A DNA stretch of 64,000 nt. It comes from Tabrizicola thermarum. Its GTDB lineage: Bacteria; Pseudomonadota; Alphaproteobacteria; Rhodobacterales; Rhodobacteraceae. Within the stretch, counting starts at the first letter, position 1; each line of letters opens with the position of its first letter. The position numbers and the translations under genes were made by a program. Shown here one piece after another: positions 35,541 to 43,835 of the stretch. The stretch is taken from the NCBI RefSeq assembly GCF_003574395.1, contig NZ_QMJY01000014.1, positions 1 through 64,000 of the forward strand. Reading direction: 5' to 3'. The notes beneath the pieces are model-generated. The model did no database searches, was not told the origin of the DNA, and saw nothing but the letters and a program-made list of their open reading frames with translations.

Positions 35541-36256
35541 TCAGGCCCGGATGCGCGCGCCGTCCGGATCGTACGGCGGCGCCAGAGACAGGTCCGCGGG
35601 CGTCTCCTCCCCTGCGATGACCAGCGCATAGCGCCCTGCGCCCAGCCAGATGTCGGTCACGCCCGCCGGGTTGCGCACATAGCCAAGGCCGATGCTGGCC
35701 CCGACCGTATAGCCATACCCGCCCGAGGTGAGATAGCCAACCGGCTTGCCATCCCGCAGGATCGTCTCGCGCCCGACCAGCACCGCATCGGGGGCGGTCA
35801 CGGAAAAGCCCACCAGCCGCTTGCCCATGGGCTGAGCGACCTGCGCCTCCAGCGCCGCCCGTCCAAGGAAGGGCAGGCCGGATTTCAGCTTCACCGCCCA
35901 GCCCAGGCCCGCCTCGAAGGGTGTGTCGTTCGGCGTGATGTCCGCAGACCAGGCGCGATAGCCCTTTTCCAGCCGCAGGCTTTCCAGCGCCCGATACCCC
36001 ACCGGACGCAAGGCCGGATCCGCCGCGATCAGCCAGTCGTAGACCGTGCCCAGATCGCCAGTCGGGATGTGCAGCTCCCAGCCCAGTTCGCCGACATAGG
36101 TCACCCGCAACGCCCGGACCCGGACCCCGGCCACCGCGATCACACGCGCCGACCCGAAGGGCATGGCGGCGTTCGACAGGTCTGCCTCGGTGACACTGGC
36201 CAGCCGATGATGCCACCCCCGATGACGACGATCCGGGCCTGGGCTGGAAGGGTCAT
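35541..36256 (-). pseudogene. Dimethylglycine/sarcosine dehydrogenase-like oxidoreductase with large internal deletion
   Basis: The first 18 codons from 36256 read MTLPAQARIVVIGGGIIG, a classic FAD-binding start. After about 36200 the matching sequence jumps, in another frame, to the last third of the family: LASVTEADLSNAAMPFGSAR, then RALRVTYVGELGWELHIPTG and the GcvT-like C-terminal domain to the stop at 35541. Intact homologues are about 800 residues, so some 550 codons of FAD and folate domain are missing and the join is frameshifted. The remaining 207-codon open frame is unlikely to be functional. Confidence 0.8.
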
Positions 36257-36426
36257 GTCTGGCGATCCCGTGCGCGTATCAGACCGGACCGAAGCGCCCT
36301 GCCCCGCCGATCCTTCCCGACAGGTTGGTGCGGCATCAGGGGGAACAGAAGCCGTCTCTGCGGCCCTGCGACAGGGGCGCAGCTTTCCCCTTGCCCCCAC
36401 CGCCCCGCCCCGATAAACGGACAGGC

Positions 36427-36516
36427 GGAGACGTGGCCGAGTGGTCGAAGGCACGCCCCTGCTAAGGGCGCAGACCCGAAAGGGTCTCGAGGGTTCGAAT
36501 CCCTTCGTCTCCGCCA
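36427..36516 (+). tRNA. tRNA-Ser (anticodon GCT)
   Basis: A 90-base serine tRNA. Acceptor arms GGAGACG and CGTCTCC pair, the anticodon loop shows GCT flanked by CT and AA, the long class II variable arm (CAGACCCGAAAGGGTCTC) is present, the T-loop is GGTTCGAATCC and CCA is encoded. It decodes AGC/AGU. tRNA genes are common integration sites, and the sequence to its right is gene-poor and contains remnants. Confidence 0.97.
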
Positions 36517-37387
36517 TCATCATTGAAATATTTGGATAATTCGGCGCGTCCTGTTCCGGGCACTAAATGGGCACTAAAGCCATCCGCGCTTTGCCTGTTG
36601 ACTTAGTCGGCAGGGGGCACGCCTCGACAGGTGATCGGTTCACGCTTTCGTGAGCGTGTTCCGTGGTAAGCCGGGACAAGCCCTGGGCTGCTCGTCAGGC
36701 GCGCGCCTGCCTGTGCTCCTGTCCTCGTCCGGGAACAGTCCCCGCAGCGGTGGCGCTGGGTTGGCAATTTCCCCCCGGCACTGGCGGCAGGTTCGGACAG
36801 GGGGAGGGGCGGACGCTGAGAGCGTGCCGGACGTGGACAGAGACCGCGTCGGACGTGGACGCCGTCCAGGTCCGGCTGCCTTCCACGTCCGGGCCGGGAC
36901 CGCCCCCCGGCCTCCCCCGCGCGGACGACCGAAATATCTCTACCCGTCACACAAAAAGTGGCAATTCTCCCAACTTTTTGACAAGGCAGACAACGGGTTA
37001 TGCAGAGCCGATCTGTCAGGATGGCAGAAGCTGACGCTCGGGAACCAGTCGTATCGGCAAGCGGGAGTATAGCAGAGAGTGGGATTGCTCAGGTAGCCAT
37101 TCACGGCCCAAACCAGGAACACCATAGCAGCATATGCGCAGGCTGGGCATGGAGCGCCGGATGCTCTGCCAGCGTCCGCCCGTCAAGCCCGACCGATAGC
37201 GGACTTGGTCAGGCCAGGAAATTCGTAGGGACCAATCGGCATTGGTCGGATTTCTGGTTCTGTTTCCCATGCCACCACTTCGGTCGTTGACACAGATCAG
37301 AGTGTACGCGCGATCGGCAGAGTATTGTTTTCTTGGATATTGACCGTCTAGCGTCCGTCTGGACCGTTCGCGGGCCGGGAGAAGCAG
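36517..37387. other. Gene-poor stretch right of tRNA-Ser
   Basis: No convincing gene is seen in about 870 bases. Several small repeats stand out: the direct GGGCACTAAA repeat near 36560-36585, two CGGACGTGGAC copies 22 bases apart near 36830-36860, and the hairpin CAAAAAGT/ACTTTTTG at 36952-36980. Base composition falls from the usual GC-rich level after 36940. Decayed mobile DNA inserted at the tRNA is a reasonable reading but no integrase survives. Confidence 0.5.
36952..36980. repeat. Inverted repeat CAAAAAGT/ACTTTTTG
   Basis: Perfect 8-base arms separated by 13 bases, in the AT-richer gene-free stretch. It could be a terminator remnant of a lost gene, since the right arm ends in a T-run. 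Confidence 0.4.
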
Positions 37388-38566
37388 ATGACGACACCGG
37401 AACTACAGAAGCGGGATGAACCCTCTGGAGAGGCCGCAATATCCTCTGCAGAGGCAGGTGAGCGACGTTTGCCAGCCGTGCGCCCGACACCTGTGTCTCC
37501 AGTCCCGAGGCCATCGAAGCGTATCTGGATCTGGACCGTTGGCCTGGTTCTGGCCGGGGGCGCGGGTCTCGGCCTTGTCCTGCAGCCTTGGGCGAGCGGT
37601 CCGGTGCCTGTTGCGGTCGAAACCGTCATGCCGGCGCCGGTGACACGGGTTCTGGCCGTGAACGGCAGGATCGAAGCCCTTCATTCGGTTGATGTGCGGG
37701 CGCAGGTTGGCGGCACGCTGGCCGATCTGTCGGTCGTCGAAGGCGACATTGTGCAATCAGGCGGGATTGTCGCGCGGATAGACTCCACTGCCCAGCAGGC
37801 TGTCCTGCGGCAGGCCATTGCGGGACTGGATGCCGCCCTGGTTGCTCAGGCGCAGGCGCAGGCGACCCTTGAACGGACGCGCGCGCTTGGGACCAATGTC
37901 GCCCGCACCGCACTGGAAAACGCAGAAACCGCCGCGCAGACGGCCGCACAGGAGGTGGCGCGCATGACGGCCTTGGTCGATCAGGCCAAGATCCAGCTTG
38001 CCAACTTCACCATTCGCGCACCGATGACCGGGACGGTTCTGACCCTGAATGTTGACCTGGGCCAGACCATCGACCCCACGACCGTGCTGATGACGATTGC
38101 CGATCTGGGCCAGCTGATCGTCGAGACGGATGTGGACGAGGCCTATGCCACGCAGATCCGGGCGGGCATGCCGGCCGTGTTGCAACTCTCCGGCGAGACG
38201 GCCACGCGCGAAGGCCGGGTGAGCTTTGTGTCGCAGCGAGTGGATGCAGCGACCGGCGGTCTGGCCGTGAAGCTTGCCTTTGCCGATCCGGTGATGGCGC
38301 CGGTCGGCCTGACGGTCACCGCCAACATCGTCATCGAGCAGCGCGACGCCGCGCTGACCGTGCCGCGCACCGCGCTGCGCACCGAGGATGGCAGGCCGGC
38401 GGTGCTGGTCGTCGCGGAAGGGATCGCCCGGACACGGCCGGTGAGCGTGATCGACTGGCCGGCCGCGCGGTTGATCGTGGCCGACGGGCTGGTGCCGGGT
38501 GACGTGCTGATCGTGGATGCGACCGGCATCGCGGACGGGCAGTCAGTGCGCATGGAGCAACCCTGA
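37388..38566 (+). CDS. Efflux periplasmic adaptor subunit (HlyD/MacA-like)
   Basis: A 392-residue membrane-fusion protein. A cytoplasmic start of about 45 residues precedes one membrane segment (IWIWTVGLVLAGGAGLGLVL). A lipoyl half (IEALHSVDVRAQVGGTL), a helical hairpin rich in Ala/Gln (residues about 135-205), the second lipoyl half (APMTGTVLTLNVDLGQ) and a beta-barrel follow. It links an inner-membrane ABC exporter to the outside. GGGAGAAG precedes the start. It forms an operon with the permease and the broken ATPase gene. Confidence 0.88.
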   Translation: MTTPELQKRDEPSGEAAISSAEAGERRLPAVRPTPVSPVPRPSKRIWIWTVGLVLAGGAGLGLVLQPWASGPVPVAVETVMPAPVTRVLAVNGRIEALHSVDVRAQVGGTLADLSVVEGDIVQSGGIVARIDSTAQQAVLRQAIAGLDAALVAQAQAQATLERTRALGTNVARTALENAETAAQTAAQEVARMTALVDQAKIQLANFTIRAPMTGTVLTLNVDLGQTIDPTTVLMTIADLGQLIVETDVDEAYATQIRAGMPAVLQLSGETATREGRVSFVSQRVDAATGGLAVKLAFADPVMAPVGLTVTANIVIEQRDAALTVPRTALRTEDGRPAVLVVAEGIARTRPVSVIDWPAARLIVADGLVPGDVLIVDATGIADGQSVRMEQP

Positions 38567-39771
38567 TGCTCTATGGCCTGAAGATCGCCCTGCGCTACCT
38601 GACCGCGAGCAAGGCGCAGACGGCCCTTCTGGTGCTGGGCGTCGCCGTGGGTGTGTTCATCTTCATCTTCATGTCGGCTCTGATCGGGGGGCTGGCAGAG
38701 TTCATCCTGGCGCGCACCGTGGGAGACATCAGCCATGTCACGATCAAGGCCGAGGATGCCGACCCTGCGATCCTGATCTCGGCCGAAGGACATGTCCTTG
38801 CCGCCGTCGAACGGGGCCGTGCCCGCACCGCCACGCTGGCCGACGCCGCGACCTGGGTTCCATTGATCGAGACGGTGCCCGGCGTCATCGCGGTCTCGCC
38901 GCAGATCACGGGTGCAGGGTTCCTGACGCGCGGGGCGCAGGTGGCGCAGGTCAGCGTGACGGGACTGGAACCGGGGCGGGAATCCGCGATCCTGAATCTG
39001 GACGGCTACATGGTCGAAGGGACGGCCCGTCTGGGGTCGGGTCTGATCGTGCTGGGGCAAACTCTGGCCGATGACCTGTCGCTGCGGCTTGGCCAGACCC
39101 TGCGTCTGCAATCCTCGGGCGGTGTCTCGATGGTGCTGACGCTGAGCGGCATCTACAAGACCGGCAACGGCATGATGGATCGCAGCAGCATCTTTGTCAG
39201 CCTGCCCACCGCACGGACGCTGTTCGCCCTACCGCAAGGCGTGACCCGGATCGAGATCAAGCTGAATGATCTCAATTCCGCGGACGCCACGGCGCTGCGG
39301 ATCCGTGCGCTGACGGGGCTTGACGCCGTGCCATGGACTGACGGCGCCGAGCAACTGATGGAGGCGCTGAACGCGCAGGCTCAGACCGGGTATTTTCTCA
39401 AATCCTTTGCACTCGTCACCATCGTGATCGGCGTCGCCTCGGCGCTGCTTCTGTCCACCTACCGGCGCCGGCCGGAGATCGGGATCATGCGGGCGATGGG
39501 GGCCGGACGCGGGTTCGTGGTCTTCGTGTTCGTGACTCAGGGCGCGATGGTGGGGCTTCTGGGCGGGCTGTCTGGGGCAGCACTCGGCTATCTGGCGCTG
39601 CTGCCATTTCCCACGCGCGAGGCCTTCCGGCCCGGCACCCTGCCCATGGATATCACCCAAGGTTCCTACGGATTGGCGATCATCCTGACCGTCCTGGGCG
39701 CGGTCCTCGCCTCGATCCTGCCGGCGCGCGCCGCGGCCCGGGTCGATCCGGTCACGGCGATCGGGCAATGA
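38566..39771 (+). CDS. ABC transporter permease, FtsX/MacB type
   Basis: A 401-residue permease with one N-terminal membrane segment (ALLVLGVAVGVFIFIFMSAL), a large periplasmic domain, and three C-terminal segments in the FtsX domain (about 280-395). GIMRAMGAGRGFVVFVFVTQ is the usual cytoplasmic loop contacting the ATPase. The start shares one base with the adaptor stop (TGATG), and the end overlaps the ATPase start by four bases. Substrates of this family include lipoproteins, toxins and macrolides; it cannot be specified here. Confidence 0.87.
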   Translation: MLYGLKIALRYLTASKAQTALLVLGVAVGVFIFIFMSALIGGLAEFILARTVGDISHVTIKAEDADPAILISAEGHVLAAVERGRARTATLADAATWVPLIETVPGVIAVSPQITGAGFLTRGAQVAQVSVTGLEPGRESAILNLDGYMVEGTARLGSGLIVLGQTLADDLSLRLGQTLRLQSSGGVSMVLTLSGIYKTGNGMMDRSSIFVSLPTARTLFALPQGVTRIEIKLNDLNSADATALRIRALTGLDAVPWTDGAEQLMEALNAQAQTGYFLKSFALVTIVIGVASALLLSTYRRRPEIGIMRAMGAGRGFVVFVFVTQGAMVGLLGGLSGAALGYLALLPFPTREAFRPGTLPMDITQGSYGLAIILTVLGAVLASILPARAAARVDPVTAIGQ

Positions 39772-40445
39772 GTGCGCTGGTCGAGGTCGAGGACCTGGTC
39801 AAGACGTTCGGCACGGGCGAGGCCGCAACGCGGGTGCTGCGTGGTCTGTCACTGACACTTCGAACCGGAGAGTTGACCGCCCTTTTGGGGCCGTCCGGGT
39901 CGGGCAAGAGCACGCTTCTCACCATCCTTGGCACGCTGATGAAGCCCACTTCGGGCAATCACCGGATGTTGGGGGTGGATCTGGTCCAGGCCGACGACCG
40001 GGCGCTGACGGCGTTCCGTAACCGGCACATCGGCTTTGTCTTCTAGTTCCACAACCTGCTGCCCGACTTTACCGCCCTGGAGAACGTGATCTTCCCCTCT
40101 GCCGTGCGCGAGGGGCGCGAAACGGCTGCGGCACGGGCGCGCGGGCGTGAACTGCTTGCCCGGATGGGGTTGGCCGAGCGTATCGACTTTCCCTCGACCA
40201 ACCTGTCCGGCGGGCAGAAGCAGCGCGTGGCTGTCGCGCGCGCGCTGATGAACCGCCCCGAACTGGTGCTGGCCGACGAGCCCACGGGCAATCTGGACCG
40301 TGCCTCGGCGATGCAGGTGATGGACCTGATCGCCCAAATCAACCGCGACGAGGGCACGACGTTCCTGATCTCGACCCATGACGAGAAGATCGCGAGCCTT
40401 TGTCGGCGGCAGATCGTCGTCGCGGACGGCAAGGTGACCGGATAG
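39768..40445 (+). pseudogene. ABC transporter ATPase with in-frame amber codon at the Q-loop
   Basis: The full 225-codon frame encodes a LolD/MacB-type ATPase: Walker A GPSGSGKST near residues 44-52, signature LSGGQKQRVAVARAL, Walker B LVLADEPTGNLD and the switch His in STHDEK. The only defect is TAG at 40044-40046 (codon 93), in IGFVF-stop-FHNLLPDF, where every homologue has the Q-loop Gln. A single C-to-T change (CAG to TAG) explains it. Either the exporter is inactive, a suppressor restores it, or there is a sequencing error. Confidence 0.85.
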
Positions 40446-40479
40446 GGCGCTGCGGCACCCTCATCTGCTCATGAAGGGC

Positions 40480-40790
40480 TGATGGATATCGCTGCCGCAC
40501 TTGCGCACGTTCTGCTGCTTCGCTGCATGAAACGCGGCCACGTCACCAGCCTTGCCGGATCTCTCGAGAAGGCGGCCGGCCAGTTCGTCCGAGATCGCGT
40601 CCATGAAAAGCTCGGCCAGCAGCAATCTGGCCTAGTCGCGGACATAGCCCCGTCCATCGACATGGAGCTGCACTATGGGAGCGGATGCATTGATGATGAT
40701 CTTGCGCTTGTCGGCATCGTAGACTGCACGGATCGCGGCGTCCGGCAGTGCCCGGAATTCGTGACCATGAACATGTCGAGTTCATGGTCC
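40480..40790 (-). pseudogene. Unidentified minus-strand gene remnant with internal amber codon
   Basis: On the minus strand a frame reads EFRALPDAAIRAVYDADKR, continues with IIINASAPIVQLHVDGRG and, after a TAG, LLLAELFMDAISDELAG to a TGA at about 40468. Its composition is that of a real protein, but it has no start and contains an internal stop. The parent family is not recognised. It lies between the broken ATPase and the SDR fragment. Confidence 0.4.
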
Positions 40791-40918
40791 CGGGGCACCC
40801 GGTTTCTGCGAACATGACCTAAGTCAAGGCTTTCCCTCCGACTGCCAAGCAATGACAGTTTCGATCAACCCGAAAAGGAATGCCCATTCTGAAGAAAGTG
40901 CTTCCCCTTCTGGCGCTG

Positions 40919-41071
40919 GCCTTGGAGCAATACAATGCCTGGGTGCTGGAACGGCAATGCCTCAAGTCGCGCATCCGGCCCGAGGACGTGGCCGATCTTG
41001 CGCTGTTCCTGTGTTCGGACGCGGCGCGCATGATCTCGGGTCAGAACATCGCCATCGACGGCGGGTGGTGA
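40919..41071 (+). pseudogene. C-terminal fragment of an SDR dehydrogenase
   Basis: About 50 codons encode the last part of a short-chain dehydrogenase: EQYNAWVLERQCLKSRI, then PEDVADLALFLCSDAARMIS and the terminal QNIAIDGGW. The Rossmann and catalytic parts are missing; the preceding codons (from 40880) do not match the family. The CLKxRI-PEDVA form is typical of sugar dehydrogenases, which fits the next two genes. It marks where a sugar-catabolic operon was cut. Confidence 0.7.
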
Positions 41072-41081
41072 GGGCGCCGCG

Positions 41082-41957
41082 GTGATCGAACTGCGCGCTG
41101 GGGCGGCAAGGGCTCTGGTCGGAGCCCGGCACGGGGCGGCTCTGGCGGCGCTGGAAGTCGCGGGGCGACCGGTCCTGCGCCCGTTGCGGGCGGGAGGCGA
41201 GGCGGACCCCTTCGCCTGGGCCATGAACATCCTCGCCCCGTTCTCGAACCGTGTTTCGGTTCCCGTTCTGGTGGACGGGAAACCGGTGCGTCTGACACCG
41301 AACCTTGCCGGAGAACCCTTCCCGATCCATGGCGATGCCTTCCAGAGGCCCTGGCAGGTGCAAGGACATGCCCCCGACACGGTCTGCCTCGAGCTGCCGG
41401 ACGGGGCCTTCGGACCCCTGCGCCATGCGGCGCGGCTGACCTATCGCCTTTGCCCGGACAGCCTTGATGCCTTCTTGGTGCGGCGCAACAGGGCGGATGG
41501 CCCCCTGCCCTTCGGCGGCGGTTTCCATCCGTGGTTTCCACGTTCCGAACTCACGCGGATTGCCTTTCAGGCAAATGGCTGGTGGCCGGAGAACGACCGG
41601 CACCTGCCCCGGACGCAAGCGCCGGAGCCGATCCCCGATGCGCTGGATTACCGGGGGCTTCGGCTGCTTCCCGAGGGCTGGGTCAATGCAGGCTTCGACG
41701 GCTGGACCGGTTCGGCCCTGATCCGGCAGGGGCCGGAGGCCATGTCCTGCACGCTGGAGGCAACGGGCCTTTCGACCCTGCTGCTTTATTCGCCGGGAAG
41801 TGCGGCCGATTTCTTCTGCCTTGAACCCGTCTCGCATCCGGTGGATGCACATGCCCTTGCCGGCCATCCCGGCCTGCGGTTTCTTCGGCCGGGTGAAACG
41901 ATGGCCTTCGGCATGACCCTGACCTGGAGATCCGTGAATGCAGACCCTTCCGCCTGA
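41082..41957 (+). CDS. Aldose 1-epimerase family protein
   Basis: A 291-residue beta-sandwich mutarotase. The catalytic features are visible: PFSNRVSVPVLVDGKPVRL near the start, GDAFQRPWQV with the conserved His before it, FGGGFHPWFPRS and, late, CLEPVSHPVDA with the catalytic Glu. It interconverts anomers of a free sugar. GTG at 41082 lies ten bases after the SDR stop, so the gene was third or later in the original operon. It overlaps the next gene by 20 bases. Confidence 0.85.
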   Translation: MIELRAGAARALVGARHGAALAALEVAGRPVLRPLRAGGEADPFAWAMNILAPFSNRVSVPVLVDGKPVRLTPNLAGEPFPIHGDAFQRPWQVQGHAPDTVCLELPDGAFGPLRHAARLTYRLCPDSLDAFLVRRNRADGPLPFGGGFHPWFPRSELTRIAFQANGWWPENDRHLPRTQAPEPIPDALDYRGLRLLPEGWVNAGFDGWTGSALIRQGPEAMSCTLEATGLSTLLLYSPGSAADFFCLEPVSHPVDAHALAGHPGLRFLRPGETMAFGMTLTWRSVNADPSA

Positions 41958-43077
41958 TGCCACCCTTCTCGGCCGTATCTGGAACCCCGAGGTTCAGGGC
42001 CCATCGGTCGTGACGCTGCGGGACGGGGTGGTCTGGGACATCACCGCGCGCGAGGCCCCTCTGGTTCGTGACATCTGCGAGATGGACGATCCCGCCGGCT
42101 ATGTCCGTGCGGCGGCGGGCCGCAGGGTTGCGGCGCTCGACGAGTTGCTCGCGGCGAAGGTCGGCGACCTGTCGGTGCCGCATCTGCTGGCGCCTTGCGA
42201 TCTGCAGGCGATCAAGGCCTGCGGCGTGACCTTCGCGGGCTCGATGGTGGAGCGCGTGATCGAGGAACGCGCGGGCGGCGATCCTGCCCGCGCGGAAGAG
42301 ATCCGCCGGCGCGTCGGCACGGCAATCGGGGATTCGCTGCGCAACATCCGGCCCGGTTCGCCCGAGGCGATGGCCGCCAAGGCCGCGCTTCAGGCCGAGG
42401 GCTTGTGGAGCCAGTATCTGGAGGTCGGAATCGGCCCGGATGCCGAGGTCTTCTCGAAGGCGCAGGTCCTGTCCGCCGTGGGGCATGGGGCCGAAATCGG
42501 CCTGCACCCCGTTTCCAGATGGAACAACCCCGAGCCGGAGGTGGTGCTGGCCGTCTCCTCGAAGGGCCGGATCGTGGGGGCGACGCTTGGCAACGATGTG
42601 AACCTGCGCGATGTCGAGGGGCGTTCGGCGCTTCTGCTCTCCAAGGCCAAGGACAACAACGCCTCCTGTTCCATCGGGCCGTTCCTGCGCCTGTTCGATG
42701 CGGGCTTCGGGCTGGATGACGTGCGCCGCGCCGAACTGACGCTCCGTGTCGAGGGGCCGGACGGCTTTGTTCTGGACGGAACATCCTCGATGTCGCAGAT
42801 CAGCCGCGATCCGGCCGATCTGGTCTCGCAGACGATCGGACGTCATCATCAGTATCCCGACGGCCTGATGCTGTTTCTGGGAACGCTCTTTGCCCCGACG
42901 CAGGACCGCGGCGAACAAGGTGGCGGGTTCACGCACAAGATCGGGGACAAGGTCATCATCTCCGCACCGGGCCTTGGCGCCCTGTGCAACAGCGTGAACC
43001 TTTCCACCCATTGCCCGGAATGGACCTTCGGGATACGGGCCCTGATGGCGAACCTGGCAAGGCGGGGACTGCTGTAG
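41938..43077 (+). CDS. Fumarylacetoacetate hydrolase family protein (sugar-acid pathway)
   Basis: A 379-residue FAH-fold protein, longer than the common 280-residue type and like the L-fuconate/L-arabinonate pathway members. Features include FAGSMVERVIEER, GPDAEVFSKAQVLSAVGHG, the metal-site EPEVVLAVSSKG and GRHHQYPDGLMLFLGTLFAPT. With an epimerase and an SDR next door, hydrolysis or dehydration of a 2-keto-3-deoxy sugar acid is likely. The start lies within the end of the epimerase gene. Confidence 0.85.
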   Translation: MQTLPPDATLLGRIWNPEVQGPSVVTLRDGVVWDITAREAPLVRDICEMDDPAGYVRAAAGRRVAALDELLAAKVGDLSVPHLLAPCDLQAIKACGVTFAGSMVERVIEERAGGDPARAEEIRRRVGTAIGDSLRNIRPGSPEAMAAKAALQAEGLWSQYLEVGIGPDAEVFSKAQVLSAVGHGAEIGLHPVSRWNNPEPEVVLAVSSKGRIVGATLGNDVNLRDVEGRSALLLSKAKDNNASCSIGPFLRLFDAGFGLDDVRRAELTLRVEGPDGFVLDGTSSMSQISRDPADLVSQTIGRHHQYPDGLMLFLGTLFAPTQDRGEQGGGFTHKIGDKVIISAPGLGALCNSVNLSTHCPEWTFGIRALMANLARRGLL

Positions 43078-43238
43078 GCACCGACCCCGGCCGCCGTTGC
43101 GGGCTCGGTGGCCGACCGGCGATACCCAAGCTGGGCCAGCTGGCTCGGCAAGGCGATGGCGGGATAGGGCAAGCGCCGGGCACCCGGCACATCCACCCCC
43201 CTGAACAGCCGGTGCCTCGCATCACCGGTCGCGCTACG

Positions 43239-43571
43239 CTACGACTTTGCGGGCGCCTGCGCAGCACGAGGCTCCTCAAGAACGATGTAGCGCCAGTCCT
43301 GACTCTCGGCATGGCGGATCGCGCTTGCGGCATCGGGAAACTGCAGCCGGATGGTCCGACAGGGATCGTCGCCTGTGGTCCAGCCCATCAGCGGGTCAAG
43401 CTCCGGCGCGCCGGAGGGCTCGAACTCCAGAACCCAGTGGCGCGGACGCGGTGCCGATTGCGTCGCCGACCGTGCGGGCCGGCGGATGATCGCCAGCGGC
43501 ACATCGGGACTGCGCATGTCGGTCCCCGGGATGCGTGGTGCGGACAAGGGTCGATTGCGGCCATGATCCAT
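43239..43571 (-). CDS. NADH dehydrogenase NDUFS4-like accessory subunit
   Basis: A 110-residue protein with a CAGGAG ribosome binding site. The C-terminal 75 residues match the ETC complex I NDUFS4 family: HWVLEFEPSGAPELDPLMGW, then TIRLQFPDAASAIRHAESQ and WRYIVLEE. A 35-residue Arg/Pro-rich extension precedes it. NDUFS4 is a small accessory subunit of complex I in alphaproteobacteria and mitochondria. Here it stands alone, divergent from ftsH at the edge of a heat-resistance cluster, rather than with complex I genes; it may be a second, stress-related copy. Confidence 0.82.
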   Translation of the reverse strand: MDHGRNRPLSAPRIPGTDMRSPDVPLAIIRRPARSATQSAPRPRHWVLEFEPSGAPELDPLMGWTTGDDPCRTIRLQFPDAASAIRHAESQDWRYIVLEEPRAAQAPAKS

Positions 43572-43712
43572 CGCGATTGCTCCTGTCTTTCGAAAGATCG
43601 GATTGGCAGATCCGGACAACTCCCTTGAGGGTTGAGTTTCCGCTTTCTTTCGACATAGTAAGCATCTGAGTTTTGGCGCGTTTCCGTTCAAGAGCAGAGA
43701 ATGGCCCGGCCT

Positions 43713-43772
43713 GCCCCGTGGTGGTGCGGACCGGCGGGCATGGTTGGTCGTGGGCTGCGCCACCACGGGGGC
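43713..43772. promoter_or_regulatory. Inverted repeat in the NDUFS4-ftsH divergent region
   Basis: CCCCGTGGTGG at 43714-43724 is complementary to CCACCACGGGG at 43760-43770, with 35 bases between. It sits 65 bases before the ftsH start and can form a long-stem RNA hairpin in its leader or a protein site. No sigma-32 consensus was found with confidence. Confidence 0.4.
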
Positions 43773-43835
43773 GCTGACCGCGCAGTGGGCTTGACCGGAC
43801 TTTGGCGCAAGAGGGCAGAAGAAGAGAGGCCAAGC

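Noticed and set aside
36560-36620. Integrase tail next to tRNA-Ser
   Set aside because: The sequence after the tRNA contains the GGGCACTAAA direct repeat but no frame with tyrosine-recombinase motifs on either strand.
37287-37318. Promoter with TTGACA before the efflux operon
   Set aside because: The -35 match is perfect but no acceptable -10 sequence lies at the right distance.
40044-40662. Reassigned amber codon (TAG read as an amino acid) suggested by two internal TAGs
   Set aside because: TAG is used as a normal stop by acs, pth, the receiver gene and the NDUFS4-like gene in this window, so decay or sequencing error is the simpler explanation.
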